A DNA stretch of 64,000 nt from Phytophthora quininea (Eukaryota > Oomycota > Peronosporomycetes > Peronosporales > Peronosporaceae): assembly GCA_011947345.1 (NCBI GenBank), contig JAAVTG010000132.1:29918-93917 (forward strand), given 5' to 3'. The notes below the pieces were generated by a model, which did no database searches, was not told where the DNA came from, and saw only the letters and a list, made by a program, of their open reading frames with translations. This document shows, one piece after another, positions 31,649 to 42,926 of the stretch; position 1 is the first letter of the stretch; every line of letters begins with the position of its first letter. A program made the translations under genes and the position numbers.

Positions 31649-31968
31649 TGTGATGATGACCTTGAGCACGCAGGCATCTGATGCAGCTCACCAAAACCGC
31701 AGCCAGCCCCTTTAGCAGGATCGGCGTCGTCGCCACCAGAATACGCAGTTGAAGGACGCTTACGCAAGGTCGGCTGTTGGGTTCGACTTGCGTGCTCAAG
31801 TCTACTGCAACAGCAACAGCTCTTCCTGGACGGCCTTGGAGGCCGGCGAGAGCGACTACGAGTTAGTTTAGCAACCTCACTTTGCAACTTGCTACAAGAG
31901 CGACAAGCAACTACCAAATACACGTTAACTTACGGGAGTTCCAGCTCCCAATTCGCGAGCACGTCACA
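31649..31968 (+). repeat. Solo LTR of Gypsy-2 with ATTGT target-site duplication
   Basis: 320 bp, begins TGTGATGATG and ends GTCACA. ATTGT stands at 31644-31648 and again at 31969-31973. Removing the LTR and one ATTGT restores the exon 1/intron 1 junction of the LRR gene (...catATTGTacgtacc...). The same LTR at 14362-14681 ends a full-length element at the same site in the duplicated segment. Confidence 0.92.
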
Positions 31969-33633
31969 ATTGTACGTACCAATTCATTCCACAGCTATTG
32001 CTCGTGGTGATTCCCAGATTTGCCAGGAGGTGCGAAACCGATACGCCCGAAGCCTGAGGGGGAATCACGGCAGGCAGCCTCGGCCGCTCGCGTGAGATCG
32101 CAAGTGAAGGAGATACACACAGAGTCAACAGCGACACCACCGTGGAGAAAGCTAAGGACAGATAGAAGCCTGCTCGTACCGCGGTGCTGTATCCTCCACC
32201 TTGCCAAGAGAAATCCACGGACAAGAGGAGTCAAGGCCGAAGGCCGGGCAGAGGATCGTGGGCCCAGCGTTCAGCCCGTCGCGAACATGGAGACACACGA
32301 GAACACATCGGACCACAGTAACCCGGGGATGCCGCAGCGAGTCTCGACGGAGAGCAGCAACACGACGCGGAGGGGCCATCCGCCAACACGGACGCGACCG
32401 GTCGTTACAAAACCACAGGCAACTCAAGATTACGACAGGAGACAATGGCAAGGCCAGGACAAGCAACGATCCCAAAGACTACAAGGCCAACAAGGAACCC
32501 CAGAACCTCACAGAAGTGCGGGAGCACAGTAGAAGAGCAGAGATGCCACTTTCACGGTGGCACAGTGAGGGGATCTCCGCAGGATAACGATCAGTGGAGC
32601 TCCGGAAATCAAGGTCCCAGTAACGACAACCTGCACCTGATGTGGCACACGCGTGCATAAGAACCCGGCCGGTCGTTCTGTCCCCACACGCATCCAAGGG
32701 CGATCGGACTGAAAGAGACTGAATGCATCACAAACAAAGACTTCTGCGGCACCCGTGTCCGGGACCACGGCCGACAACTTGGTCACGCTGTGGTGTCAGG
32801 TATCGCAGATATCGATGTTGAGCACGCGACGAGAACAAGAACGGTGGCCTGAGCAATACTAGTTCCCGTATCGGGCTACCGGGAGAAGCAAGAAGACGAC
32901 AATGCGCCACAGCAAGTACGGGTCGAGTAACTACAGTAGTGATCAAGATACCAAGAGTTCCGCACGCGCTGGCGAGTGACCAAGTGCGCAACCCACCAAG
33001 GGGCACCGACGGTGCCGCACCGTCACTGGTTGCCGCCAACGATGTAAGGGATCCAGCACCCTCCACACGAGGCAATGGATCCGACCCGACCAAGGACTGA
33101 CTGTAAAGCTTCGCCGCACCGATGCTACCCGGTATGACGAGGTATTGACGGGAAACTAAAGCGAGTCACGCGCTCGTGTGTATAGTAAGATAGCCACCCT
33201 GTTAGCTCCTGCATGTAGGTAGCTCTGGATATGAGTGGCAGAATTGGCCACCGGAGTCGCCGGGTACTACCCGGTCAGCAGGGCTGATGCCGTGCTCGCC
33301 CTGAGCGCTAACCGTTGATAACCGACAAAATAAAATAAAAATAAATCTCAATCTGTCGTCCGTAAGTTTTCCTTGAACTTGTGTGTTTATCATGTAAACA
33401 AACATTTCAGTTACGCTCACGAGGTGATCACAGCCAGCCTTCTCAATCTGTCGTGCATGGCCTCGTTGGAAGACGTGTATGTTTTTAATGGCCGTAAGTT
33501 TCCCACATGTGTGTTCATCATGTAAACAAACATTTCAGTTACGCTCACGAGGTGATCCTTCGATGCGGTACTTTTTGTCCGTTTCGTTTCTGAGCCGATT
33601 CAAGAACGAAACCTGTGGCTGTTCACTGTGAGA
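31969..33633. other. Duplicated block upstream of LRR copy 2
   Basis: Second copy of 14682-16218, at a constant offset of 17287 up to about 33430. The 170-codon basic open frame is kept at 32020-32532. It differs from copy 1 mainly by 128 extra bases close to the LRR start, listed separately. Confidence 0.65.
33352..33560 (+). repeat. Direct repeat in the presumptive promoter of LRR copy 2
   Basis: The stretch tctcaatctgtcgt...gtaagttt...catgtaaacaaacatttcag...gaggtgatc appears twice, first around 33348-33429 and again around 33446-33556 with some divergence. LRR copy 1 has a single unit, and the 128-bp difference accounts for the change of offset between the copies (17287 to 17415). Recombination between the repeats in copy 1 is the simplest explanation. 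Confidence 0.75.
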
Positions 33634-36176
33634 ATGGAGTCGCCTAGTAAGGTAGGCGTGGTCGATGACGGCGAAGCTCGAGAAGTCTTCTTTCCGGAGG
33701 GTAATGACCGTCCTTTGCGTCGGAAGTCTTCGTCGCTACAACATCAGCCGTCCGTCGCCCCGAAAAGAGTCCACCCAGTAACAACCGACACCGTCGGTGG
33801 CGCTCTCGAAAAGATGACTAGCAAGTGCACCAAGCAGAAGGTCAATACCGTGTCTGCTGGCAAAGAACGCGAGAGAAATATTGTCCTGCAGGTTTCCATT
33901 GCTCTAGCATTAATCGTTTGCGTGGCGTGGACATTGTGGCTCATCTTCCTGAATATCGCTCCAAACGGCACTGTGAACCGCGTTATGAACACGAAGACAT
34001 TCGACTATGGCTCGTTTTGGTTGTTTATCGACCCGTCGAAGAAGTTGGTAGTGGCTGGTGCGTTCGGGTTGTCAGTTATTGCATTTGGATACCTCGGAGT
34101 ATTATTTAAGATGCTTCCATTCTGGAAGGACTCGAAGCAGTCGTACTTGGTCTACCAGAACCCGACCACGCTCGTCAAGAAGCTTGAAAAGGCGATGGAT
34201 AAAAAGCGAGGATCCGTCACCTCTGCAGCAAGGAAATTGACGTCATCACTTTCAGACGGAAGCCAAGCGAAAAAGTATATTGTACGTACGAATTCATTCC
34301 ACAGCTTTTACACGGTTCTTATTCGCTTGTTTTGTAGAAACTCGTGATGAAGTTCGGCGACTTGGCTCTGGAAACAGTTCTTCTCTATCAGCTGCTTGAG
34401 GCCGGGTCGCCTGCAGTGTTAATCGGGATCATCACGATGATTGTAGCGTCCAATGCTTTATCTTGTGCGATTATGCTGTTCGTTCCGTACGAACGAGCTC
34501 CGATGGCCGAAATTCTCGTCGACATCCTGTACGTATTATCGGCATTACTTGACCGCTCGTAAAGCTGATTCATCTCGATGCTTGCGCGTACAGATTCGAC
34601 GTGCTGGTCGTTGTCGGATTTCCGATGCTCGTCGTCCTCTACTGTTTATCCACCTTCACCTTCGACCGAGCAAAATTCGCGATAAACCTCGAAGTTTTTC
34701 CCGTCGGTTGGTTCGAGCAAGGTGCTAGTGTGATCGCTGATCCCGTCGAGACATCGGTCATCTACAAGAGCTTGAAATCGCTACGGATCATGACAGTCCT
34801 CGACTTTTTCATTAGAATGGGGTCAACACCACACTCTGTTTTCGACTACACCAAGTCGTCGATCTGATCCACCACCCCAAGAAGCGACAAGGTAATGTTT
34901 ATCCCAAGCGCAGTCGCCTCGCCGCGATTGCTTTGGTATTATTTGCCGTGTTTCTGGTGGTCTTCGTCGAAGAAAGCATGCGAACATCAACCGCTGCTTG
35001 CAAAGCTCATCCAGAGTGTGTTATGAATGCACGCCGGTGGATTCGCTTGGAAAGTGACTCGCTGACGCAATGTCCTTGTCTGATACTCATCGACCGAGAC
35101 CTCGCTCCAAAAACGTACCCGGAATGGGAGAAACCAAAGAACATGACTGACAAAGTGGCACAGCTTGCCACCACTGGAGACTTGCAGACACTTCAACTGA
35201 CAAATCGATATTTGGCTGAACTTCCAGTAGAACTCCGCCGCTGCAAGAACTTGAAGCATTTGTACGTTGTCTGCTTGATATCCGAAAACGAAATACTGAC
35301 AATCGTTTGGGTTGTAGATCGCTCGAATACACCAACACGCAGACATTTCCACCATGGATCAAAGAATTTACCAAGCTCGAATTTCTGTACGTCCCAGTCT
35401 GGTTCGTATCACGCTTCATCGCTCTCACTTTGCATAAAAATATGTTGTAGGCACGTGGAGAGTAAATTCACGAGTCCAATGGTGTTCATGCCGCTTGACA
35501 TGTTCGATGACATGCCGTCGCTTACGTTCATTCACCTTGCAGCCTTTATCCCGATGGCGGAACTCCCGTCTCTCGATGGTCTGACGGGCCTCAAATCGCT
35601 CACTCTTGCTGTGTTTCTCGCTCTGGACAAACTTCCTTCCTTCGATAGGCTTCACAATCTCGAACGCCTCGTGCTTGCAGCAATGCCGACGATCAACACG
35701 TTGCCGGAGTTGTCAGCACTCACGAACTTGAAGTCGTTTGCAGCTTCAGACCGAGGCACCTGGTGCTGCAATGGATTTATTAGCGACTGCAATCTCAGCG
35801 ACGGAAAATGCGGCGTTCACCCGGTCTGGGGACTCCTGCTGCGACGTGTTTAAGTCCCAATCGAACCGACGAAATCCCGTCAGCTGCAACCCTCGAGGTA
35901 GTGAAAAAGTTTGCATATTCAACGTGTGGTCCGGTGCTGCAGCCTGGAGTGTTAGAAGGTCCCCCAACACCAGAAATCATGGCTCCGTGCAATGGCACGT
36001 TGTATCGACAGTGCCCAACTTCTGATGGCGTCGAGTCGATGTGCTACAACGCCAGATTCATGGGGATCGCCTGCACCACCAACAAATATCCGATCGAAAT
36101 GCGGCGACGTCAGATTGCTCAAAGTGTCGGTGATCCCTGCAACCCCGAGGTAGAAGCTTGGCTAGGATGCAAGTAG
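33634..36176 (+). pseudogene. LRR multi-pass membrane protein, copy 2 (two single-base frame breaks)
   Basis: Nearly identical to copy 1. Exons 33634-34281, 34338-34528, 34594-35261, 35318-35386 and 35451-36176 are predicted by offset. Only two features break it: GGGGG in copy 1 (17405-17409) is GGGG here near 34817, and GGGGG (18414-18418) is GGGG near 35830. Each shifts the frame, inside exon 3 (...RMGSTPHS) and inside the Cys-rich tail. Other differences are scattered substitutions, such as Gln to Lys near 34111 and the Thr-Phe to Trp-Phe change near 34709. Domains are as in copy 1. It is either a recent pseudogene or an intact gene with consensus errors in G runs. Confidence 0.8.
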
Positions 36177-36264
36177 CAGAATTGTCCATTCTAATCCAAA
36201 ACCCATCAACGTCGGAGGTGATTAATTCTAAGTTCACTTCAGAATGCGAGCTTCAAGAGGAAAG

Positions 36265-38266
36265 ATGGAGTAGTTATGCGCGGTTGTGGGCACACCACAC
36301 AGCCGGTCTCCGTCATTGTCGACCCGATCAGTTTGGTAGGCGTCCTGAAGAATGTAATCAAGGAGGCTAAGTCAGGAAAACCCTTCCCCAAAATGCCGTC
36401 ATTGCTGAGCCGAGGTGTGGGGTCCACATAGATGAATTCCACCGTACTCCCGTCAGTTTTGGGCAGTTCTCATCGAGCATCACGTTCACCAAATCAGACT
36501 TCTTAACGATAAAGTTCCTCGTTCTCGTCGCTCTTGCGCTTAGGATCATTTTCTGGCGCAGGAAGAATTCACGTACTGGTGGTCGTTCCTAAAGATGCAG
36601 ATCCACCTGTGACTGCTCCTTTTCCTCGAGGGCCAGAGCTGGATTTGATATCGTGCAGTGCCCTCCTCGAGTTCTTGGAAGGTGAAATGCTCCATAAGAA
36701 TTCCTTAAACTCAGATCCTCACTATTTGGAAGCCGAGAGTTCGCTGTTCCAGGTAGTTAGGCGAGACGAGGCCATTGCAACAGCGGCAGACTGCTTCAAA
36801 ACCACCCTCAAAAGACCTTGTGAACGATCCATGGTGCATATCCCTGTTTGCTCGGGAATGTCTGGTTTGGGGAAAACGCGCATGCTGGAAGAAGGCGGTT
36901 GGATTTCGAAAGACAAGTTACACTTGGATGCTACCAGTATTATTGTTTCTTACTCTGTGCCTAGTCCACTGCCAGTGGAGGACGCGATTTCGATCGAGGC
37001 GTCTTTCTCGTGGAGGTTGCTGTATCGATTTTGTCTGGATGGGAATTGCTTAGGGAAAGCAGCGCCGCTGTATTTGTGTTTCTTGGTGTTGGTGACTATC
37101 AAAGCGTTCGGAAGATTGCCCAGAAATGTCAGTTTTGCGCGAGCTCGTGGAAGTGATTGATGACACGACGTCCAGGTATAATCTTACTACCCATGTTTGC
37201 CGGTAGGAGTTGGGATATGATCAGAGGCTCGCGCTTTGTGACCAGAACTCTTGACGATGGACGATATATCGTGCGCTGTGGAGAATAATCCGAAACATGC
37301 TCCGCTCTCGAAGCAGCCTCAAATTCGTGGCGGTTTGCTTTTATTGAAGGCAATCCACGGTGGAGTGTTGATTATCTGAAGCCAATCAGGGATAAAAGTG
37401 AATATCCCGTCCATTTGGATACCATCCAAGCCTGCTTCGCTTCAAACAGGGATCAGTATCTTTCTCTTTACTTAAACCGATTGCCGCTTGGGCTGTGTAT
37501 CCGTCTAGCGGCCTTTGCTGTGTCTGGTTTAGCAGTCTTACCGCCGGATGACTTTACTGAAGGCTACACGTGGTCAAAACTCCGCGATTCGTCGCTGTGT
37601 TTGCTACGGAAGCGTGGTATCGGTGATGAAAGTGACGTTCGCGTTCCTTATACGTTGCTGTGGGTTATTGGGCCGGAAAATATTGACGCAGTGACTACCA
37701 ACGTAGAAAAATGCTTCATTAGGGCCCTTGCAGATCTAGGTGGGGTGGCAGACTCGACACTATTCGAGATTCAACTCTGGCAATCGTGGGAAGTATTCGG
37801 GGCTTGGGTTTATGCGTTGAAAATCAATGCATTGCTGATACTTGGACGCACAACGGTGACTCTTGAAGAAGTGCTGCCTCGCATGACGATGACTGCAGAA
37901 ACCCGTCGTCTTTCGGTAGAGTTGGTTCTGTCAAAAGTGTTTGAGAGCACTGAAAAGTTTGGTAAGGATACCTCTGGGACTATTTTATCAAGTTTGAATG
38001 AACAGGAAGCAGTCGACTGGACGGAAGGTGGCCACATTGGAATCCATCGCGGTGAAAATGGTGTCGACATTTATTCTGCGCTACGTGAAGCTATACACAA
38101 CGAGCTAGCTGTTGTTGTCGACCAGAGAAAACGACAGTTTGGGAAATTTCAACCGAGCCACGCAAAAACATATTTTGATAAGCTTAGTGAACGACCTGAA
38201 TTCCTGGATAAGCGTGTCCGCTTGTTAAGAGGGGTCATGAATGTGTTTCCAAGGAAGAGCTGGTGA
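36265..38266 (+). pseudogene. Crinkler (CRN) pseudogene with NTPase-like C-terminus, downstream of LRR copy 2
   Basis: The ATG at 36265 is followed by a TAG two codons later, and the ubiquitin-like part is frameshifted; 36370-36548 is an inverted segment. From 36553 the protein is coherent: RIHVLVVVPKD (junction motif), a short linker, LFQVVRRDEAIATAADCFK, PVCSGMSGLGKTRMLEEGG (P-loop with GKT, near 36850-36900) and SYSVPSPLPVEDAISIEASF. After a break near 37160 it resumes with the 283-codon frame 37415-38266 (YLSLYLNRLPLGLCIRLAAF, WVIGPENIDAV, WQSWEVFGAWVYALKINALL...VFPRKSW). This layout fits CRN effectors with a P-loop NTPase-type C-terminal domain. No single frame spans it. Confidence 0.75.
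36370..36548 (-). other. Micro-inverted segment inside the CRN
   Basis: The reverse complement of this stretch reads as the missing CRN region: GATCCTAAGCGCAAGAGCGACGAG... (DPKRKSDENE, matching 19045-19068) through VEFIYVDPTPRLSNDGILGK, which leads naturally into the GKxxPAGRIHVL junction. In the CRN fragments at 28855-28920 and near 59000 the corresponding sequence has the normal orientation. Confidence 0.8.
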
Positions 38267-39034
38267 ATGTGCCATCCGATTGCTTCCTCCTGAGCCGCGA
38301 CGAGTGTGAGCAATTCCATGGGACGTTGGTATTCCACCCGGTGTGCTCGCCTACGATCTCAGTCAACTTGGCATGCAGGGCGCTGTCAAAACATTGGTAA
38401 CTGGAAGTGATGCCGAGATCGTTGTGGACGAAATTATGAAGAGGGGATTCATCAGTGCCAGGGAGGTGGTTTCTTTCATTAAAAAGCGTCGGCTACGAGC
38501 TGAATTTGACGACGACTTGGCGGCATTTGCGTAGTAGTCCAACGGAGTAGGCGGGAGACTTGAACGAAAAGTCTAGCAAATTGCCTGAACAACAGACATT
38601 TTCGGACGATCACTGTCTGTTCTCAACAACCTTCTCTAAGATTGCCGCTGGTCACCGAACCTGTCTTCAGCATGTTTCGGATCGAGGATATCCAGACTTG
38701 GTCGACGACTTTGATTTCAACGAGCACTTGAAAATTGCCGAGTATATCAAGATGGCTGGTTGAGCACGGCCCAGCTGGTATTGGATTCGATACTACCAGG
38801 ACGGTTGAGGACGAACGTCGAGGTCACACGTTTTCTGGCTGAAAGTGACAGTACACAATACTTGACGGGGTCTTCACGCATCAAGTCGAAAACCAACACT
38901 TTTTCGACTTGGAGTTGTATGTTTCATTTTGCAAAACGAGATGCGACAGCTACGCACCATGACACGATCTGTGTGTCGAGAATGCCTCCCAGATTGCGGC
39001 GAATTCCTACTCCATGTGATGAGCTCTATCGATA
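36560..39034 (+). repeat. CRN/ankyrin block, copy 1 of a large inverted duplication
   Basis: About 2.47 kb, nearly identical to the reverse complement of 56506-59000. Homology begins at the CRN junction motif (caggaagaattcacgt) and ends within the ankyrin-like region (gagctctatcgatag, 39025-39035). The partner copy keeps a 12-base stretch that is missing here near 36620. Confidence 0.88.
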
Positions 39035-41090
39035 GCTATTTGGACGAGTTCATGGACACCCGAGCTTTCACTGCTGCATGCGAGCGTGGGGATTCGATCG
39101 CCGCTCTCGAATATTACTTGAAGTGGACACTACCAGATTGGAGGTTGGCAGTGCACGCTGCTATCAAGGGCGGTCATATCCACGTCATGCAGTGGATGTT
39201 AGGCTAACACCCACTAACACCGTGTAAGCTGACCGTGAGGACGATCGTGGTCCGTAGCAACACGATCTCACCAAACTGACGACAATTGCTGCTCAATATG
39301 GGCGTCTTGAGATGATGGAGTGGCTGCATTCGTCCGGGATTGAAAAGTACTCGTTTTCCGCAATGTGTGCAGCATTACGCTACCAGCAGCTCGGCATCGC
39401 GGAACTACTGCACAAGACCTTGGATTTTCAATTGACAGTTATAGTGATGGCTCATCCTTTGGATGACGGCGACGTCGCTGTTGCCCAGTGGCTGGTTGAT
39501 CGCGGGGCCCAAGGCTACTCCAAGCTGGGTTTTCCGTGTCGTTATCGTTTGGCGATGGCCAAATGGCTCCACGAACATTTCCAACAACGGTTTACGGATA
39601 TAGAATTTGATTGTGCGTTGTACTGGGCTGCTCGAGATGGCAAACTCGATGTGATCCAGTGGTTATGCCGACATTACGGTGGGAAATGTTCGAGCAATCT
39701 CGTAGATATTGCTGCGTATTCTGGTAATCTTGATTTGATTCAATGGCTGCTTGAAAATCGGGACGAAAAACCCACGACGGAAGCAATGAACAATGCAGCA
39801 CGCAACAGACATTTAGATGTTGTTCGGCGGCTTTACGAGACTCACGATGTGGGCTGTACCGCAAAGGGGATGGCTAAAGCAGCGTGGAATGGACATTTGC
39901 CAGACTGGGATCGAAAAAACATTGGCATTGTTACATTGCAGAAATTGTTCTCCAGAATATTGATTGTGGCGACCTCGACCAATATTGTCAGAATCGTGAA
40001 GGCAACAGCAACTTCTACTCGTAGCTAATCGTACTCTTCAGGCTCAGCTTCGCTATCTTCTCATGCTACCTTCTCTGCCTACTTAATCCTCAAGGAGAGG
40101 ATTGACTCGAGCGTCTCCGCACTCATTCGCTTCCCCATATATCCTCCAAGCATGCACTTCAGTGCCGAGAACAGTCGTTCCACCTCGACGGAGGTAGCTG
40201 GAAGCCAAGCCAAATCGATGTATTTCGAGCGGTCTTCCTCTCTGGACTTGGATCTCTCTACGATAGCTGCTCTGACTTCCCGGGTAATCTGCAACGTCTG
40301 ATGGTGAGGGCGACTGATGCCTGGCTTCGCCGTACACCACTCGGACTTGCAGGCCTTGGTGAACGAACACTAGAGGCTTTGGTGCGCTTCTTCTTTGAAG
40401 TGCTTGGGCGGGTCGATTTAAATTTTCTGTGTTTGCGCTTGGTGCTGGGCTCTGTGGAGACACAAGCGCTACGAGAATCGATTCCTTCTTCTGGAGGCTT
40501 GGGGAGCAAACGCCGAGCTGATCGACATCGTTGGTGGAACAGGCTTGGGAGGAGTGATTCGAGACGAGACTGCCTACGATGGTAGCGTGGTTAGCGGCGG
40601 GGCTCGATGCGGGGCTGTCGTGGAGGTTGAGCAACGGCAGCGTGTGTTCAAAAGTGTGAACTGGAGCGCACCGTGGTCTAGCAAAAACCTCGCTCGTGCT
40701 CTCCCACTTCCTCGAACCTCGAGACCGCAGGCGTAGTTATTTATGCCTCTGCCAACTCGTTGAACAAGGCCTCGCTGACACTTCAACGAGAAGATACACA
40801 CTTAGATCGATACATTGCAATTGTTTTCCCAAGAAATTGACATTGTTCCATTATTGATTGTGTCGAGCGTCTCGACAACAATCCATATACAATGGATATT
40901 GTCCGATGCCTGTTTTGCCAGTGTTCCGCTTCTTGTTTGATAGCACCAACTGCAGGAGTAATATCGTGAACCAGTCTCTGCGGGATGCTACGGAGCAACG
41001 TCACTTGGAGGTGGTCAAGTTTATCATCGACAACAAGGAGACAACGGAACGGGAAGAGTTCACTAGCTCGTGTTATATGGTACTTCGAGT
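38560..41090 (+). pseudogene. Ankyrin-repeat protein pseudogene, split by a hAT fragment
   Basis: Pieces in changing frames: LFSTTFSKIAAGHRTCLQHV and DFNEHLKIAEYIKMAG (38620-38760), AFTAACERGDSIAALEYYLK and HAAIKGGHIHVMQWML (39060-39205). The best preserved part, 39312-39960, has five to six ankyrin-like units: VIVMAHPLDDGDVAVAQWLV, ALYWAARDGKLDVIQWLCRH, VDIAAYSGNLDLIQWLLENR, MNNAARNRHLDVVRRLYETH and GMAKAAWNGHL. Another unit, LRDATEQRHLEVVKFIIDNK, lies at 40978-41040, beyond a minus-strand hAT transposase fragment. Proteins of this short degenerate ankyrin type are abundant in oomycetes. Several stops and shifts; not functional as written. Confidence 0.7.
40079..40640 (-). pseudogene. hAT transposase C-terminal fragment
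   Basis: The minus frame 40294-40079 reads KYIDLAWLPATSVEVERLFS then ALKCMLGGYMGKRMSAETLE and SILSLRIK. This is the hAT dimerisation motif (S...VERLFS, ...M....E..LFLK). Upstream minus frames (40300-40640) are basic and Ser-rich and probably belong to the same element, but no BED finger or catalytic region is seen. It separates two groups of ankyrin units, so the element probably inserted into that gene; terminal repeats were not found. Confidence 0.7.
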
Positions 41091-41189
41091 TTGGATAAAC
41101 GAAATGCTTACCAGAACGAGTCGGTTGAGACCCCAACGCGAGCAATCGGAAGCGAAGTGCTCTCGAAATTCCTCGTCATCGTATACCTC

Positions 41190-42475
41190 CGTCAGTTCGC
41201 TGCTAATAACTTGAACAGCACTAATTGCCTCCTTGTACTTCTTTGAGATGTTAACACACGTTTTCCAGTAACGAGTTGGAAAGCATTGTACTTAAAGGGC
41301 TGGGGTGCAGGCTCTTCAATGACGCTAAGCCATCTGTCCTCCACATAGTTTAGAGTGATGCATCCACCTTCGTGCCCAAATTTCTTGCGATATGCCATAC
41401 CATAGCGTGCTCACATGCTAATTTCATCGTAAGGGCGAAAGAACATATGCATTTCCAGGACGCCAAACGCACACGATATGTGGTAGATTGCGGACGGACA
41501 CGAACCCGGGGATTCGATCAGATCGAATTGTACTCGTTTAATTTTCTAACAGCAATTAAATGCTGTTTCTCCACATGCCCAGCTACGTAACGGGTAGTAA
41601 ACCGCAAAATACCATTCATGTCCTCGTCATAGTTGCGATTGATACGTCTACCCACACGAGCCTAACTAAATGCATACTCATTTGAAGAGCACATGTCAGC
41701 GTTTACGATTCCTTTTATGCTGTCTCTCACATTCGAACGTGCATTCACGCCGTCTTTAAAGTGGACAAACCAACTCTCTAAGTGGTTGTTTGTGTGAACA
41801 TAAAAATGCGGAAGTCTCGAACACTTATGCAGAACTCACATGTCTCGACATGTACGAAAAAAAAGCTCATCAAATCCAGATCTTCTACATTGCAATCGCA
41901 AAGTTTCATACTTAGAAGCGTGCTCATCAGCAATTTGTGAGTAGATCATGCTGTGTGTCGACCTGTCGACTGCGTCATGGTCTTCTCCAGACAGCTTACC
42001 GTATTCTGGTTTCCGCGCAGCCGTCCTCAAGTATTTTAACAACATGGAAAGAGCATACAAGAATTTGTGTGTGTGGGGAGGGGGAAGCACACCTTCAGTG
42101 CTTGAATCGCATTCAAGGCTTTGTCCGCCATTATGACACAAACTTTATCCAAAACAACTCCATTTACACGTTTCAAGTGATCTAATACACAGAGCATATA
42201 GCAATCAGCGTTTCTCTCGAGCAAAGAATGCTGAACTGGTTGACCGTCGATGTTTACGTCCACGACCACAAATGTACGTAACTGGTAGTTGTGCCTGGTA
42301 AGCAAATAAAAACTCCAGCTGCCTCGCAAAGCTGGACAACGAATCGAAAAGGACAGTCCCTGCCTTTTGGGCCGCTTTCCAGTCTCTCGGTTTCTTGGCT
42401 TTTAGGAGTGGATGCAAATATACATGCACCGGTATACCTCCCAATTCTCCGGAACGAACGGGACGTTTCCACCAT
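41190..42475 (-). pseudogene. MULE-like (ZSWIM-type) transposase remnant
   Basis: Reading minus from 42329: YQLRTFVVVDVNIDGQPVQH, SLLERNADCYMLCVLDHLKR and LDKVCVIMADKALNAIQALK, then CFPLPTH. This matches the catalytic core pattern of oomycete Mutator-like transposases (D...G...V...E....l...l..fk......v.vi..DKdlnE...l...FP). The catalytic Asp of the last motif is kept (ADKALNAI), but the Glu is not. Further pieces occur at 42141-41836 and 41398-41192 (GCITLNYVEDRWLSVIEE). Multiple shifts; dead. Confidence 0.65.
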
Positions 42476-42553
42476 TTAAAAAGTTTTGCTCTTCTTCAGG
42501 CCAGCATTATGGAATGCACAACTCATTGTCTCTTGAATTCTAATGACCTGGCA

Positions 42554-42926
42554 TGTAACGGAGTTACACGAAAGTCATAACCGTGCGTTGACTTTGGAGG
42601 TTACGCGAAACTCTTAACCGTGCGTAGAGTTTCGACTCTGTAGCCATTAGCTCTCCACCACTCATTTACATATTCTTAAATTAACTATGCCACATCGTTT
42701 AGTCTATACATTTACAAGCAAGGTCAGATAAAACAATTCAATTCAGTTCTATTTTTGCAGTTAATTAGTGTTGTCCTTGTTTTAAGGGACACTGACTCTG
42801 CGAGTCCTAGTTACGGGACTGTACTTGGTTCTTGTATAGAACAGAAGGCGGGACGCCTAAAGAGACAGACTCGGGGAGTCCTACGTCTTCCTCTGTGCAC
42901 GTGCACCGCTATGCAGCCCCGCTGCA
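42554..42926 (+). repeat. Solo LTR-like repeat, copy B
   Basis: Begins TGTAACGG and ends GCTGCA; 373 bp, homologous to copy A (30510-30879) in the opposite orientation. The following sequence does not contain an evident primer site, and the 5-bp flanks (tggca / gtaat) do not match. Confidence 0.65.

Noticed and set aside
14362..33432. A single 1.8-kb LTR running from TGTGAT to ATCACA upstream of the LRR copies
   Set aside because: The 320-bp unit with exact ATTGT duplications and restored LRR exon/intron border explains the data better; the longer inverted ends are coincidental.
30510..42926. A giant DNA transposon bounded by 370-bp inverted repeats
   Set aside because: The repeats have TG...CA ends like LTRs, no target duplication, and the interior is a patchwork of unrelated pieces.
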